Shown here: positions 7,543-13,747 of the stretch, piece by piece
Layout: each line of letters opens with the position of its first letter
How positions within the stretch are numbered: position 1 is the stretch's first letter
Assembly: GCA_016764395.1 (NCBI GenBank)
Contig: JAESRW010000138.1
Span: 1-37,867 of the forward strand
From: Flavobacteriales bacterium
GTDB taxonomy: Bacteria; Bacteroidota; Bacteroidia; NORP154
Direction: 5' to 3'
Length of the DNA: 37,867 nucleotides
The notes under the pieces: model-generated
What the model was told of the DNA's origin: nothing
What the model saw: the letters and a program-made list of their open reading frames with translations, nothing else
The model's database searches: none
Position numbers and translations under genes: made by a program

Positions 7543-7995
7543 CTACCACCTAATAAACGGAATTTGGTCGTCTAAGTCTGCGTTGTGGAATTCCTTTTGG
7601 CGCCCCTCATTGCTAGCTGTAGTCTGTGGAGCCTCTCCACCACCGCCTTTGCTATCAAGCATAACAAGCGTACCCCGGAATTTCTGCAAAACAACTTCAG
7701 TGCTGTATTTCTCTACACCGCTTTGGTCTGTCCATTTGCGTGTTTGCAAGGCACCCTCAAGATAGACTTTAGAACCCTTCTTAAGATAATTCTCACACAC
7801 CTTCACGATATTCTCATCGAAGATAACGACGCGGTGAAACTCGGATTTCTCCTTACGCTCCCCGGTATTTTTATCTTTCCAGCGCTCAGATGTAGCCACA
7901 GTCAGATTGCACAGAGAATCCCCTGAGGTCATTCTTCTAACTTCCGGGTCGCGCACAATGTTTCCGACTAAAATTATTTTGTTGATACTACTCAT
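7543..7995 (-). CDS. ssb: Single-stranded DNA-binding protein
   Basis: The 150-residue protein is a standard phage SSB. It begins SSINKIILVGNIVRDPEVRR, followed by SERWKDKNTGERKEKSEFHRVVIF and YLKKGSKVYLEGALQTRKW, the hallmark strands of the OB fold (residues 1-110). A glycine-rich linker leads to LDDQIPFIRW. The acidic DD-IPF tip is recognisable but has three extra residues at the very end, where E. coli SSB ends in IPF. It coats ssDNA during replication and recombination. The start overlaps the upstream gene's TGA. Confidence 0.95.
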   Translation of the reverse strand: MSSINKIILVGNIVRDPEVRRMTSGDSLCNLTVATSERWKDKNTGERKEKSEFHRVVIFDENIVKVCENYLKKGSKVYLEGALQTRKWTDQSGVEKYSTEVVLQKFRGTLVMLDSKGGGGEAPQTTASNEGRQKEFHNADLDDQIPFIRW

Positions 7996-8174
7996 TTTAG
8001 TGAGTCCTTCTCTAAGTTGACCCGTGTTAGCGCTTCCGCTTTTGCTTGCTGAACCAACATATATAACTTTCCCTGCTCTACCCCGGTTAGGGTAGCGTCC
8101 GGCCCCAACTCTCTAACCCACGCCTTAGCCCATAAATCACTAATGCGTTCTGCGACTGTTGTTGTTTGGGTCAT
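7992..8174 (-). CDS. Small helical protein, 60 aa, between SSAP and SSB genes
   Basis: MTQTTTVAERISDLWAKAWV starts a helical protein ending LTRVNLEKDSLK. Its start overlaps the Rad52-like gene's stop (ATGA) and its stop overlaps the ssb start, so all three are translated in tandem. Family not recognised. The conserved-looking WAKAWV...LYMLVQQAKAEAL helices suggest a partner or modulator of the recombination proteins, by context only. Confidence 0.65.
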   Translation of the reverse strand: MTQTTTVAERISDLWAKAWVRELGPDATLTGVEQGKLYMLVQQAKAEALTRVNLEKDSLK

Positions 8175-8836
8175 GACATTTTATCCTTTAATTCGTCTCG
8201 TTTGTTTGCGTATTTATCCATTAGCGGCTGCTCCCAGCCCTTAGGAATTAAACTCATGTATTCGTCTACAATCTCTGTCCAATTAAGGTCGAGCTGCTCC
8301 ACGGTAACACTTTCGTTTATCAATTTATTTATCTTATCCGCGATAGGTTTTGCTTTTGCATTAGGCAAGCGACCATCCTCAGCCCTCACATTTGCTTGCG
8401 TCTTATCGTAAAGAGCCAAGCCGAACTTATTCCCAAAAGTCATAAGCGCGCGCTTCATAGCGTCGGTTTCAGCTTCCTTGATAGCGCTCTCGTGTGCTTG
8501 ACCTAAATCCCTGTCGATCCCGTGGCCAGCACCACAACCCTCTCGCGTCGTCTCTGTAGAGCCAAATCTAACAAGAATGCGGACGCGGGCGATATAAGTT
8601 ACACCCCAACCATCATTCTTTGCGGCTCCTATTTTGCGTTCCTTTTGGTTGACACACTCACACGTGGTTAAAGTTCTATCCCATCCGTCAAACCCAAACA
8701 CTCGATTAGCTTCCGCGATGGCGTGCCAGCCTTCAATATAAGACAAAGAACGTCCAGATTGGTTTCTTTGGCTTACGTGCTTAGGGTCTAGAGGCCCGTT
8801 TAGTATTTTAGTTGTTGTTGGCGTTATTCCACTCAT
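8171..8836 (-). CDS. Rad52/Rad22-like single-strand annealing protein
   Basis: The 221-residue protein fits the Rad52 family of phage recombinases. Seen: GRSLSYIEGWHAIAEANRVFG (residues about 28-48, the conserved start of the annealing core), FDGWDRTL, VTYIARVRILVRFG, then the family block GCGAGHG...AHESAIKEAETDAMKRALMTFGNKFGLALYD (about 105-148). The last 70 residues are a variable helical tail. Such proteins form rings that anneal complementary single strands. No exonuclease gene is recognisable beside it. Confidence 0.88.
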   Translation of the reverse strand: MSGITPTTTKILNGPLDPKHVSQRNQSGRSLSYIEGWHAIAEANRVFGFDGWDRTLTTCECVNQKERKIGAAKNDGWGVTYIARVRILVRFGSTETTREGCGAGHGIDRDLGQAHESAIKEAETDAMKRALMTFGNKFGLALYDKTQANVRAEDGRLPNAKAKPIADKINKLINESVTVEQLDLNWTEIVDEYMSLIPKGWEQPLMDKYANKRDELKDKMS

Positions 8837-9063
8837 TACATTCCTGCCTTTTTCATTAATTCAATCTCATCTCTACCGTCTAATGCCTCGTTGAACACAT
8901 CACATCTAAGCATAATACCCATTGATAGCTTATTAATTGCATCAATCTTATCGTAAATATATTGGACTGTTTCAATCGGGGCTTTGTCGAGAGAATGCTT
9001 TAAATTACTCAAGCTTATAAAAATGCGAGCCGCATTCTCTTCAAATTCTTCTTTGGTTTCCAT
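8836..9063 (-). CDS. Acidic helical protein, 75 aa
   Basis: METKEEFEENAARIFISLSN begins an acidic, mainly helical protein ending DEIELMKKAGM. Ribosome site AGGAGAGATATT sits before the ATG, and the stop shares a base with the annealing-protein start. No domain recognised. Confidence 0.7.
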   Translation of the reverse strand: METKEEFEENAARIFISLSNLKHSLDKAPIETVQYIYDKIDAINKLSMGIMLRCDVFNEALDGRDEIELMKKAGM

Positions 9064-9083
9064 AATATCTCTCCTGTAAATTA

Positions 9084-9179
9084 TTACCCAGCGTATGGGA
9101 TATTTAAAACAACGACGGCAATTGCAAATATAACTAGGGCTACTGTTGCGTCGCCTAATGCCCTCTTAAATCTTCTCAT
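9084..9179 (-). CDS. 31-aa single-TM miniprotein
   Basis: This frame is very short but has a textbook site (AGGAGAGA) before tandem ATGs at 9182 and 9179; the second has the better spacing. The peptide is MRRFKRALGDATVALVIFA continuing through a hydrophobic stretch to NIPYAG: a basic N-terminus and one TM segment. It fills the gap between two genes. Several other miniproteins of this plan occur in the genome. Function unknown. Confidence 0.65.
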   Translation of the reverse strand: MRRFKRALGDATVALVIFAIAVVVLNIPYAG

Positions 9180-9188
9180 CATTCTCTC

Positions 9189-9437
9189 CTATTGAGCCCA
9201 AGGATTCCAAGTTTTTTGACGCCTCATGAACTCTTTTTCGTGTTCGGCTCTATTTTCTAATAACGTCTTAGTTTTAGGATTCATTTTTGAAAGCTGTCTG
9301 CAAACTCTAAATATGTGCATTGCTTGTGCAACACCCCTGCTAGAGTTGACGTCATAAAGCGCCCTCGCGTCTTTTAATGCATTCCAAGCGCCTGCACGAT
9401 AGTACTCTTTAGTGCCGACCATGTATTTGCTAGACAT
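9189..9437 (-). CDS. Basic helical protein, 82 aa
   Basis: MSSKYMVGTKEYYRAGAWNA begins a basic helical protein with RVCRQLSKMNPKTKTL and an Arg/Lys-rich tail (HEKEFMRRQKTWNPWAQ). It could bind nucleic acid, but no domain is recognised. Its ATG lies two bases after the upstream gene's stop codon, with AAGGTGAAATG giving the ribosome site. Second gene of the leftward early operon. Confidence 0.7.
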   Translation of the reverse strand: MSSKYMVGTKEYYRAGAWNALKDARALYDVNSSRGVAQAMHIFRVCRQLSKMNPKTKTLLENRAEHEKEFMRRQKTWNPWAQ

Positions 9438-9438
9438 A

Positions 9439-9690
9439 TCATTTCACCTTTTGGTTGGACGCGTGAATTCTCTCGACTTCCATAAATACGCTAGCAAGGT
9501 GCCTCATCTGGCTAATTGTTAGACTTAATGTTGCTCCGTCAGTACCCCAAATAAGCACGTCAGCGCCGTCACCTTGAAAGCTAGCGCTTACAGTTCCAAC
9601 GTTTCCGCTTAACTTCCCATCGTCATCGTCTGTGTTATCGTCCGTGTGTGTAATGTATCTGATAGACGCTTCGTCTTGAAAATATGGCAT
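9439..9690 (-). CDS. First gene of the leftward early operon, 83 aa, unknown
   Basis: The start chosen is ATG 9690 (MPYFQDEASIRYITHTDDNT) because AAGGAGAGATTGGT precedes it; an in-frame ATG 36 bases upstream has no site. The protein has an Asp-rich run (DDNTDDDDGK), a beta-rich middle (VGTVSASFQGDGADVLIWGT) and a helical tail. No domain recognised. A possible leftward -35 box, TTGACC, lies at 9743-9738, but no good -10 follows at the usual distance. Confidence 0.7.
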   Translation of the reverse strand: MPYFQDEASIRYITHTDDNTDDDDGKLSGNVGTVSASFQGDGADVLIWGTDGATLSLTISQMRHLASVFMEVERIHASNQKVK

Positions 9691-9756
9691 ACCAATCTCT
9701 CCTTTGATGACCCCACACTGACACACCCTTAAAACAAGGTCAACCCATAAAAGGCG

Positions 9757-9785
9757 TTGCGCAATAATAATATTTACGCTAACAT
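9757..9785 (+). promoter_or_regulatory. Promoter with overlapping imperfect operator for the HTH gene
   Basis: TTGCGC (9757-9762), a 17-base spacer and TAACAT (9780-9785) make a plausible sigma70 promoter. Two inverted half-sites overlap it: TTGCGCAA at 9757-9764 and TTACGCTA at 9774-9781 (six of eight positions match when inverted), centred about 17 bp apart. The expected transcription start falls on the ATG at 9792, so the transcript would be leaderless. No Shine-Dalgarno is present before the ATG, which agrees. Confidence 0.55.
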
Positions 9786-9791
9786 AATCTC

Positions 9792-10031
9792 ATGAATAAA
9801 AATGTATTAGAGATAATTGGCCTGTTCAGGTCACGTCATCAGGTGGCTCAAGCTGCTGGAATGACTAGCTCATCAAGTGTTGATGGTTGGGTTGCGCGCG
9901 GAAGTATCCCGCATGAAAAAAGATTGGAACTGCTACATAATTGCGAGAAATTTGGGGTGGAGAGTCACACCCTTTACGGGTTGCTTATCACTGATTATTT
10001 CAACATTTTAACGGGAGAGAGCGATGAGTGA
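9792..10031 (+). CDS. Cro/YdaS-like helix-turn-helix regulator
   Basis: The 79-residue protein has a compact HTH early on: LFRSRHQVAQAAGMTSSSSV then DGWVARGSIPHEKRLELL, the layout of Cro/YdaS-type regulators where a Trp ends the recognition helix and a PxxR segment follows. It stands at the divergence point of the leftward and rightward early operons, where a repressor or Cro would be expected. Translation is probably leaderless. I infer that it binds the inverted half-sites in its own promoter. Confidence 0.75.
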   Translation: MNKNVLEIIGLFRSRHQVAQAAGMTSSSSVDGWVARGSIPHEKRLELLHNCEKFGVESHTLYGLLITDYFNILTGESDE

Positions 10032-10239
10032 TTTCACTACATGGGCGCAAAAGGCCACACGCGACATTATCAAATCCGTGAATAAGTTTGATACCCGCCT
10101 CGTCGCATCACAGCGCAAACACATCCACGCGGTTAGAATATCGATATCTAAAAAGAAGCTATCAGAGCTTAACGGCACAAGAAGCATTGCGGCTGAACTT
10201 GATTTACAGTCGTGGAATGAGCTAGGGCGGAAGATATGA
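10024..10239 (+). CDS. Basic hypothetical protein, 71 aa
   Basis: MSDFTTWAQKATRDIIKSVN opens a basic protein ending AELDLQSWNELGRKI. Its start overlaps the HTH gene's 3' end, and its TGA overlaps the HNH gene start (ATGA). GGGAGAGCG precedes the ATG. The sequence VSISKKKL...GTRSIAAELDL could suit DNA contact, but I do not recognise the family. Confidence 0.7.
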   Translation: MSDFTTWAQKATRDIIKSVNKFDTRLVASQRKHIHAVRISISKKKLSELNGTRSIAAELDLQSWNELGRKI

Positions 10240-10616
10240 GCCGCAAGGAATTCCCTATATCTGTGAAGCGTGAAGCATTAAAGCGGTCTGGTGGTTTCTG
10301 CGAGGTGCATCTTATGTCAGCCGATATTAAAGACCGCTTCCCTGATGCCTGTGACCAAGTAGCTAAAGAGCTGGATCATGTCCGAGCATGCGGATTAGAG
10401 GGCGGCGCTACACTAGAGAACGCTGCTTATCTTTGCCGGGAACACCATTTAGAAAAGACACGTTCGGACCAAGAATATATGTCGAAAAACCGTCGTTTCG
10501 AGGTGAACCGAGATCGTCCTAAGAAGAATAATCCTAAACAGAAAATGAAATCTCGCCCATTCAATAAGGAATTCAAGAAGAAATTTGACGGAACAGTTGA
10601 GAGGAAAATGAAATGA
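10236..10616 (+). CDS. HNH endonuclease
   Basis: The 126-residue protein shows GGFCEVHLMS, then ELDHVRACGLEGGATLENAAYLC and REHHLEKT: the Cys ... DH ... N ... C..HH order of HNH nucleases with a zinc-holding Cys pair. The last 50 residues are strongly basic and likely bind DNA. HNH proteins in phages nick or cut DNA, in packaging, replication or homing. Its place among early recombination genes away from the terminase points to replication or recombination. Start overlaps the previous stop. Confidence 0.82.
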   Translation: MSRKEFPISVKREALKRSGGFCEVHLMSADIKDRFPDACDQVAKELDHVRACGLEGGATLENAAYLCREHHLEKTRSDQEYMSKNRRFEVNRDRPKKNNPKQKMKSRPFNKEFKKKFDGTVERKMK

Positions 10617-10738
10617 CCATGCCTAATTTCTACGCAAAGGCTCACAAGGCCTATCAGTTCAGATATCATGGAAACACACGTAAAGTCACAAGAGAGCTAC
10701 GTGACGCCATGACTAGAATTTTGAGAGGTGAAACATGA
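10613..10738 (+). CDS. Basic miniprotein, 41 aa
   Basis: A short frame fills the gap exactly: its ATG overlaps the HNH stop (ATGA) and its TGA overlaps the next start (ATGA). GAGAGG lies upstream. The peptide is basic and helical (MTMPNFYAKAHKAYQFRYHG then TRKVTRELRDAMTRIL). No family recognised. The double coupling makes a real gene likely. Confidence 0.6.
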   Translation: MTMPNFYAKAHKAYQFRYHGNTRKVTRELRDAMTRILRGET

Positions 10739-10980
10739 TTGTTATTGATACATGGTGGAAGGTTTACCTTCTGTTTTTAGTAGTTTTTTGGTATACCTCG
10801 TTCATTGGAAGGGTTATTGATATTGTTTTCAATAAATCAAGGGGCACCAAAAAAATAGGCGCTACAAAATTTTCGTTGTTAACATGGATGCCTATTCTAT
10901 TAGGTGCCGCTTGGCCGTTAATACCCATGGTTTTGATCGCAGGTTTTTTCAAAAAAACAAAGGAGGAGAGTTATGACTGA
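10735..10980 (+). CDS. Two-TM membrane protein, 81 aa
   Basis: Two hydrophobic segments are clear: about residues 6-26 (WWKVYLLFLVVFWYTSFIGR) and 50-70 (LTWMPILLGAAWPLIPMVLI), separated by a basic loop (NKSRGTKKIGATK) that would face the cytoplasm. The start overlaps the previous stop. Unknown function; small membrane proteins among early genes often act on host processes or superinfection. Confidence 0.7.
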   Translation: MIVIDTWWKVYLLFLVVFWYTSFIGRVIDIVFNKSRGTKKIGATKFSLLTWMPILLGAAWPLIPMVLIAGFFKKTKEESYD

Positions 10981-11320
10981 GTGGAATAAAGAATTTGCAT
11001 GGCTCCCTACCCAGATTGGTAATCGTAAGGTCTGGTTTGGCTGGTATGCTTGGCGCAAGCTAGATAGATGGGAGCATGAGGAGCCTGAAAAGCCTCTTGA
11101 AATGCCCGCCTACAGATCCGGTGACACCGCTAATGACATAGTTAGGCGCGAAACTCTTAGTCTCCACTTCACAATGAGTATGATTAAATTAAATTCATCT
11201 ATTCTCGGTATAACCGAGTGGCGTGAGTACTCGCTTCCTGATGGTTATCTAGTTTGGGGTAACAGGCTTTGCACTCCTTATGGGTGTTGTACTTGGAAAT
11301 GGGTTGGTTGCGATGATTAA
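10973..11320 (+). CDS. Trp-rich hypothetical protein, 115 aa
   Basis: MTEWNKEFAWLPTQIGNRKV starts a protein with many Trp (KVWFGWYAWRKLDRWE) and a Cys-rich end (LCTPYGCCTWKWVGCDD). The ribosome site is AAAGGAGGAGAG, very strong. It overlaps the downstream RusA gene by eight bases. Small phage proteins with an N-terminal AWLP/W-rich pattern are common, but their function is not known to me. Confidence 0.7.
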   Translation: MTEWNKEFAWLPTQIGNRKVWFGWYAWRKLDRWEHEEPEKPLEMPAYRSGDTANDIVRRETLSLHFTMSMIKLNSSILGITEWREYSLPDGYLVWGNRLCTPYGCCTWKWVGCDD

Positions 11321-11675
11321 AATTCAATTACCTTACCCAAACCCTAAACTGTCCCCTAACCAGTATAAAAGAAGCTGGGCGGGAAAGGCGCGGTTAGCCA
11401 AGGCATATCGATTTGATTGCTGCATGATTGCAAATAGCATTGTTGGCCCTAAAGGTGGGTTTATATGGGCTAAAACCGTAAAACTACCAGTCAAGATAAC
11501 ATTTCACCCGCCGGATAAGCGCCGTAGAGATCGCGATAATATGATCGCCGCGTTTAAAAGTGGTCAAGACGGTATTGTTGATGCGATTGGTGTGGATGAT
11601 GCCGACTGGATTCCCTCTTACGAGGTTGGCGATGTCATCAAGGGTGGAGCTGTAATACTAGAAATTGGAATTTAA
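11313..11675 (+). CDS. rusA: RusA-family Holliday junction resolvase
   Basis: From ATG 11313 the protein is 120 residues, the usual RusA size; an upstream in-frame start would add 11 unconserved residues. Seen: LPYPNPKLSPNQYKRSW at the N-terminus, ITFHPPDKRRRDRDNMIAAF with the catalytic Asp pair in RDRDN, then KSGQDGIVDAIGVDDADW with further acidic residues. RusA dimers cut four-way junctions made by recombination. It goes with the SSAP, SSB and NinB genes of the leftward operon. Confidence 0.9.
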   Translation: MIKIQLPYPNPKLSPNQYKRSWAGKARLAKAYRFDCCMIANSIVGPKGGFIWAKTVKLPVKITFHPPDKRRRDRDNMIAAFKSGQDGIVDAIGVDDADWIPSYEVGDVIKGGAVILEIGI

Positions 11676-11686
11676 AGGAGAGAATT

Positions 11687-12133
11687 ATGTACGATATAAC
11701 AACAACAAGCAGCGTTCAAATTGATGGGAAAGCGCTTACTTACAAAAATTCCCGTGAAGAACGTTATAAATTAATGGCAATCGAGCGATTTAAAAAGAGA
11801 ACAGTTAGGAGCTTGATGAGGGAGGCGTCAAAAATCTATGACGTGAGTGTTGAGGAAATTAAATGCCCTAGCCGGATTCAAAAATTCGTTGGCCCTAGAC
11901 ATTGGGTAATGTACCACGCTAGTAGAATTGGTAGAGCATCCATCTCTGAAATAGGACGGATTTTAGGGGGGCGTAGTCACGCTACTGTAATTTATGGTTC
12001 CGAGGCGCACGCTGTACGGCATGATCTTAAAAGCGTTTTGTTTGTCAACAACCCGTGTCGATCTCGAAAGAAATTTAGCAAGCTTAAGTACGCAGGCCCA
12101 GAACCGAGGTTGCCGCAATGCCCCTCATTTTAA
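11687..12133 (+). CDS. Phage DnaA-domain-IV-like origin-binding protein
   Basis: The 148-residue protein carries the DNA-binding domain IV of DnaA without the AAA+ ATPase. Seen in order: VRSLMREASKIYDVSVEEIK (about residues 42-61), then PRHWVMYHASRIGRASISEI, then GRILGGRSHATVIYGSEAH, equivalent to the DnaA signature GGRDHTTV that reads DnaA boxes. Some phages encode such lone domains, which may bind the phage origin or compete with host DnaA. An A+T-rich, gene-free stretch follows 250 bases downstream. GGAGAGAATT sets the start. Confidence 0.85.
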   Translation: MYDITTTSSVQIDGKALTYKNSREERYKLMAIERFKKRTVRSLMREASKIYDVSVEEIKCPSRIQKFVGPRHWVMYHASRIGRASISEIGRILGGRSHATVIYGSEAHAVRHDLKSVLFVNNPCRSRKKFSKLKYAGPEPRLPQCPSF

Positions 12134-12154
12134 AAAAGAACGGGAGTTAAAGTA

Positions 12155-12379
12155 ATGGTTGGATCAACACAAAAGCGTGGTGACTGCTATTATGAATGCA
12201 AGCAGTCTTGCTCCAAGATCGAGGAGTATTGGGAGGATCGGGGTTATTATGGCGTTGTAGCCACTCCTTTAAAGGTGGATGTTCCTCAACACCCAGACGC
12301 GTTTTATTTCATTATCGAATCAAATCTTGTTAACTGTGTTCCTGTAGGATACAAAACACCTATACCAATTTCGGTATGA
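12155..12379 (+). CDS. Hypothetical protein, 74 aa, last gene before the terminator
   Basis: MVGSTQKRGDCYYECKQSCS begins a protein with three to four cysteines near the N-terminus (CYYECKQSC) and a hydrophobic beta-rich end (FYFIIESNLVNCVPVGYKTP). CGGGAGTTAAAGTA provides the ribosome site. Its stop lies 24 bases before a strong terminator. No family recognised. Confidence 0.65.
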   Translation: MVGSTQKRGDCYYECKQSCSKIEEYWEDRGYYGVVATPLKVDVPQHPDAFYFIIESNLVNCVPVGYKTPIPISV

Positions 12380-12402
12380 GCGTACATTGCGAATAAACTA
12401 AC

Positions 12403-12431
12403 AAGCCCGGCCCCCCACCGGGTTTTCTTTT
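12403..12431 (+). terminator. Rho-independent terminator of the 9792-12379 operon
   Basis: AAGCCCGG pairs with CCGGGTTTT around a seven-base loop (CCCCCCA), followed by CTTTTG. The stem has five G-C pairs plus weaker outer pairs. It separates the first early rightward operon from the promoter at 12560. Confidence 0.85.
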
Positions 12432-12559
12432 GTCTATCAAAAATCACCATTTGTGCTTAATGCACGATTCTTACACGCCTATATTAGCGGCAATTTAAAG
12501 ATAATAACCTATCATTACAAATGCATGACATACGATTCGTATATTTCCCTAATTAGCTA
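12432..12559. other. A+T-rich gene-free stretch with a palindrome; replication-origin candidate
   Basis: No open frame with a ribosome site lies here. The stretch is A+T-rich and holds a perfect odd palindrome, ATACGA-T-TCGTAT, at 12530-12542. It follows the DnaA-like gene's operon and precedes the operator-controlled early promoter. I found no exact consensus DnaA box (TTATCCACA), so calling it an origin is inference from context. Confidence 0.35.
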
Positions 12560-12587
12560 TTGACTGTATGACCTAGTCATATAGAGT
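12560..12587 (+). promoter_or_regulatory. Rightward early promoter with operator TATGAC-CTA-GTCATA in its spacer
   Basis: TTGACT (12560-12565), a 16-base spacer and TAGAGT (12582-12587) form the promoter for the long early operon. The spacer is almost wholly a perfect inverted repeat, TATGAC-CTA-GTCATA, at 12567-12581. The same inverted repeat lies in the spacer of a leftward promoter at 23272-23300, so a common repressor is likely. The regulator could be either HTH protein of the genome (9792 or 13376) or another protein. Confidence 0.75.
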
Positions 12588-12609
12588 GAGGTTATCAAAG
12601 GAGATAATG

Positions 12610-12822
12610 ATGAAAATGTTTAACGATAAATATCAGAAAGATATTGATGATGCCCAGCAGCTTTGTCTACAGTTAAAGGATATTTCTGTTCGGCTTAATA
12701 AAGTAGGGATTGAATTGTCTTTTACAGAAAAGCGCGAGAGCATGATGATGCTTATAAGTTCAGCACGGTTACACAAATCTGAGCTTAAAATTTACATGTC
12801 TGACAAGCTAAATATCGGATAA
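12610..12822 (+). CDS. First gene of the long rightward early operon, 70 aa, unknown
   Basis: AAGGAG followed by ATAATGATG gives two ATGs; the second (12610) has the spacing used by most genes of this operon. MKMFNDKYQKDIDDAQQLCL starts a helical, coiled-coil-like protein (LQLKDISVRLNKVGIEL) that ends HKSELKIYMSDKLNIG. As the first product from the operator-controlled promoter it may be regulatory, but no HTH is visible. Confidence 0.65.
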   Translation: MKMFNDKYQKDIDDAQQLCLQLKDISVRLNKVGIELSFTEKRESMMMLISSARLHKSELKIYMSDKLNIG

Positions 12823-12832
12823 GGAGAGAATG

Positions 12833-13078
12833 ATGAACAATAAAGAGAGAGAAGCAATTGCTAGGGCAGCGAAGTTTTTAGATCGTTGCTCGCATATTTC
12901 CTCAAATCTGGACCTGATAGACGCTGAGAATATTGCGCATAGCCTACGGGAGATAATCAACCCTAAGCGTGACAGCTACTTAATGAGCCCTGAACAGTTC
13001 AAGAAGAACTTGGATGAGATATCAACCACAGCGGCACTATTTACCATTGGACCCATCAAGGAGAGAAATTATGAGTGA
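12833..13078 (+). CDS. Hypothetical helical protein, 81 aa
   Basis: The start follows AAGGAGAGAATG, with tandem ATGs at 12830 and 12833. MNNKEREAIARAAKFLDRCS opens a helical protein containing DAENIAHSLREIINPKRDSY. Its 3' end overlaps the next gene, giving a GGAGAGAAATT ribosome site inside its own last codons. Family not recognised. Confidence 0.65.
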   Translation: MNNKEREAIARAAKFLDRCSHISSNLDLIDAENIAHSLREIINPKRDSYLMSPEQFKKNLDEISTTAALFTIGPIKERNYE

Positions 13079-13274
13079 CAAAGAAGAAACGGCTCGGAAC
13101 GAAGCGAAAGCAACGTCGCTAACGGACGATCAATGCCGCCATATCCTAATGACTATCAAGAAAGGTTACGGCGGCGGATTCCCAATGGACCCAAAGACTG
13201 GCGAAATGATCAGTTGGTACGATTGGCTAAGATCAACAATCAGAAACGACATGTTAAAGAATGGAGGAGAGTGA
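13071..13274 (+). CDS. Hypothetical protein, 67 aa
   Basis: MSDKEETARNEAKATSLTDD leads into ILMTIKKGYGGGFPMDPKTG and SWYDWLRSTIRNDMLKNGGE. The start is set by GGAGAGAAATT at the end of the previous gene; an in-frame ATG at 13014 is inside that gene and has no site. The C-terminal codons AATGGAGGAGAG serve as ribosome site for the next miniprotein. Unknown function. Confidence 0.65.
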   Translation: MSDKEETARNEAKATSLTDDQCRHILMTIKKGYGGGFPMDPKTGEMISWYDWLRSTIRNDMLKNGGE

Positions 13275-13277
13275 ATA

Positions 13278-13379
13278 ATGGAACTACTCGTCACGATATC
13301 AACATATATTGCTACGTTTCATGTTGGTTTTTTGTTAGTTATTTTATGTACGGAGCACTCAATGAGGGGGCAAAGATGA
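13278..13379 (+). CDS. 33-aa single-TM miniprotein
   Basis: GGAGGAGAGTGAATA precedes ATG 13278, one of the strongest sites in the operon. The peptide has one hydrophobic stretch (VTISTYIATFHVGFLLVIL) followed by a polar basic tail (CTEHSMRGQR). It ends by an ATGA overlap with the start of the XRE-type HTH gene, so translation of that gene may depend on it. Unknown function. Confidence 0.65.
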   Translation: MELLVTISTYIATFHVGFLLVILCTEHSMRGQR

Positions 13380-13597
13380 CACCTAAAGAAGTTAAAGACA
13401 TTCGGTTAGATCTAGGACTAACACAGAAAGCATTTGCAGAGTCTCTAGGTTATAAAACCAATACCATTAGCGCATGGGAGCAAGGCGTAAGAAACATCAA
13501 TAACGGTGCTATAGCCGCTATCAATAAGATGACAGAGTTCAGAGGGCATTTAGTGTCCATATGCAACGACATTATTAAAGGAGAGAGTGATGAGTAG
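13376..13597 (+). CDS. XRE-family helix-turn-helix regulator
   Basis: From ATG 13376 the 73-residue protein is a minimal XRE HTH: TPKEVKDIRLDLGLTQKAFA then ESLGYKTNTISAWEQGVRN, with the usual Gln-x-x-x-Ala in helix 2 and a SxWE end of the recognition helix. The longer open frame upstream reads through unrelated genes. GAGGGGGCAAAG precedes the ATG. As an early-operon DNA-binding protein it is a candidate for the TATGAC-N3-GTCATA operators, which would make the operon autoregulated; this is inference. Confidence 0.8.
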   Translation: MTPKEVKDIRLDLGLTQKAFAESLGYKTNTISAWEQGVRNINNGAIAAINKMTEFRGHLVSICNDIIKGESDE

Positions 13598-13658
13598 CTG
13601 GCATTATAAAGCCAGCAAAGGGCGCAACCAATGCTGGCTTAGAATTTTTACTTCCTGA
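13590..13658 (+). CDS. Possible 22-aa leader peptide over an RNA fold
   Basis: AAGGAGAGAGTG lies in front of ATG 13590, the same site used by real genes in this operon. The frame encodes only MSSWHYKASKGRNQCWLRIF plus two residues, and its codons contain the paired segments of the RNA fold at 13597-13683. It overlaps the HTH gene's stop. A leader peptide whose translation affects the fold is one reading; a decayed gene is another. Confidence 0.35.
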   Translation: MSSWHYKASKGRNQCWLRIFTS

Positions 13659-13683
13659 ATCTTAGATGTCGGGACCAGGTTGC
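13597..13683 (+). ncRNA. Candidate structured RNA: exclusive hairpins and a potential pseudoknot
   Basis: GCTGGC (13597-13602), GCCAGCA (13611-13617) and TGCTGGC (13632-13638) allow two exclusive hairpins sharing the middle arm. In the second, the 14-base loop contains GCAACC (13624-13629), which is complementary to GGTTGC (13678-13683), the geometry of an H-type pseudoknot. The 150-bp spacer 13598-13747 has no gene with a convincing site other than a 22-codon frame. The pairing is seen directly; function is unknown. Confidence 0.4.
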
Positions 13684-13747
13684 TACTCACTTCGAATAGG
13701 TAAAATGCCTTATGAGAACCGTAAAGTCAACATGAAAGAATCAAACA

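Noticed and set aside
7585-7926. 113-aa plus-strand frame across ssb
   Set aside because: Antisense shadow of a clear SSB gene with no ribosome site.
12432-12559. Exact DnaA boxes in the candidate origin
   Set aside because: Only loose matches to TTATCCACA; not enough to call boxes.
13133-13597. 154-aa open frame ending in the XRE HTH
   Set aside because: Its first 80 codons overlap two other genes with good ribosome sites in other frames; the HTH protein has its own ATG and site at 13376.
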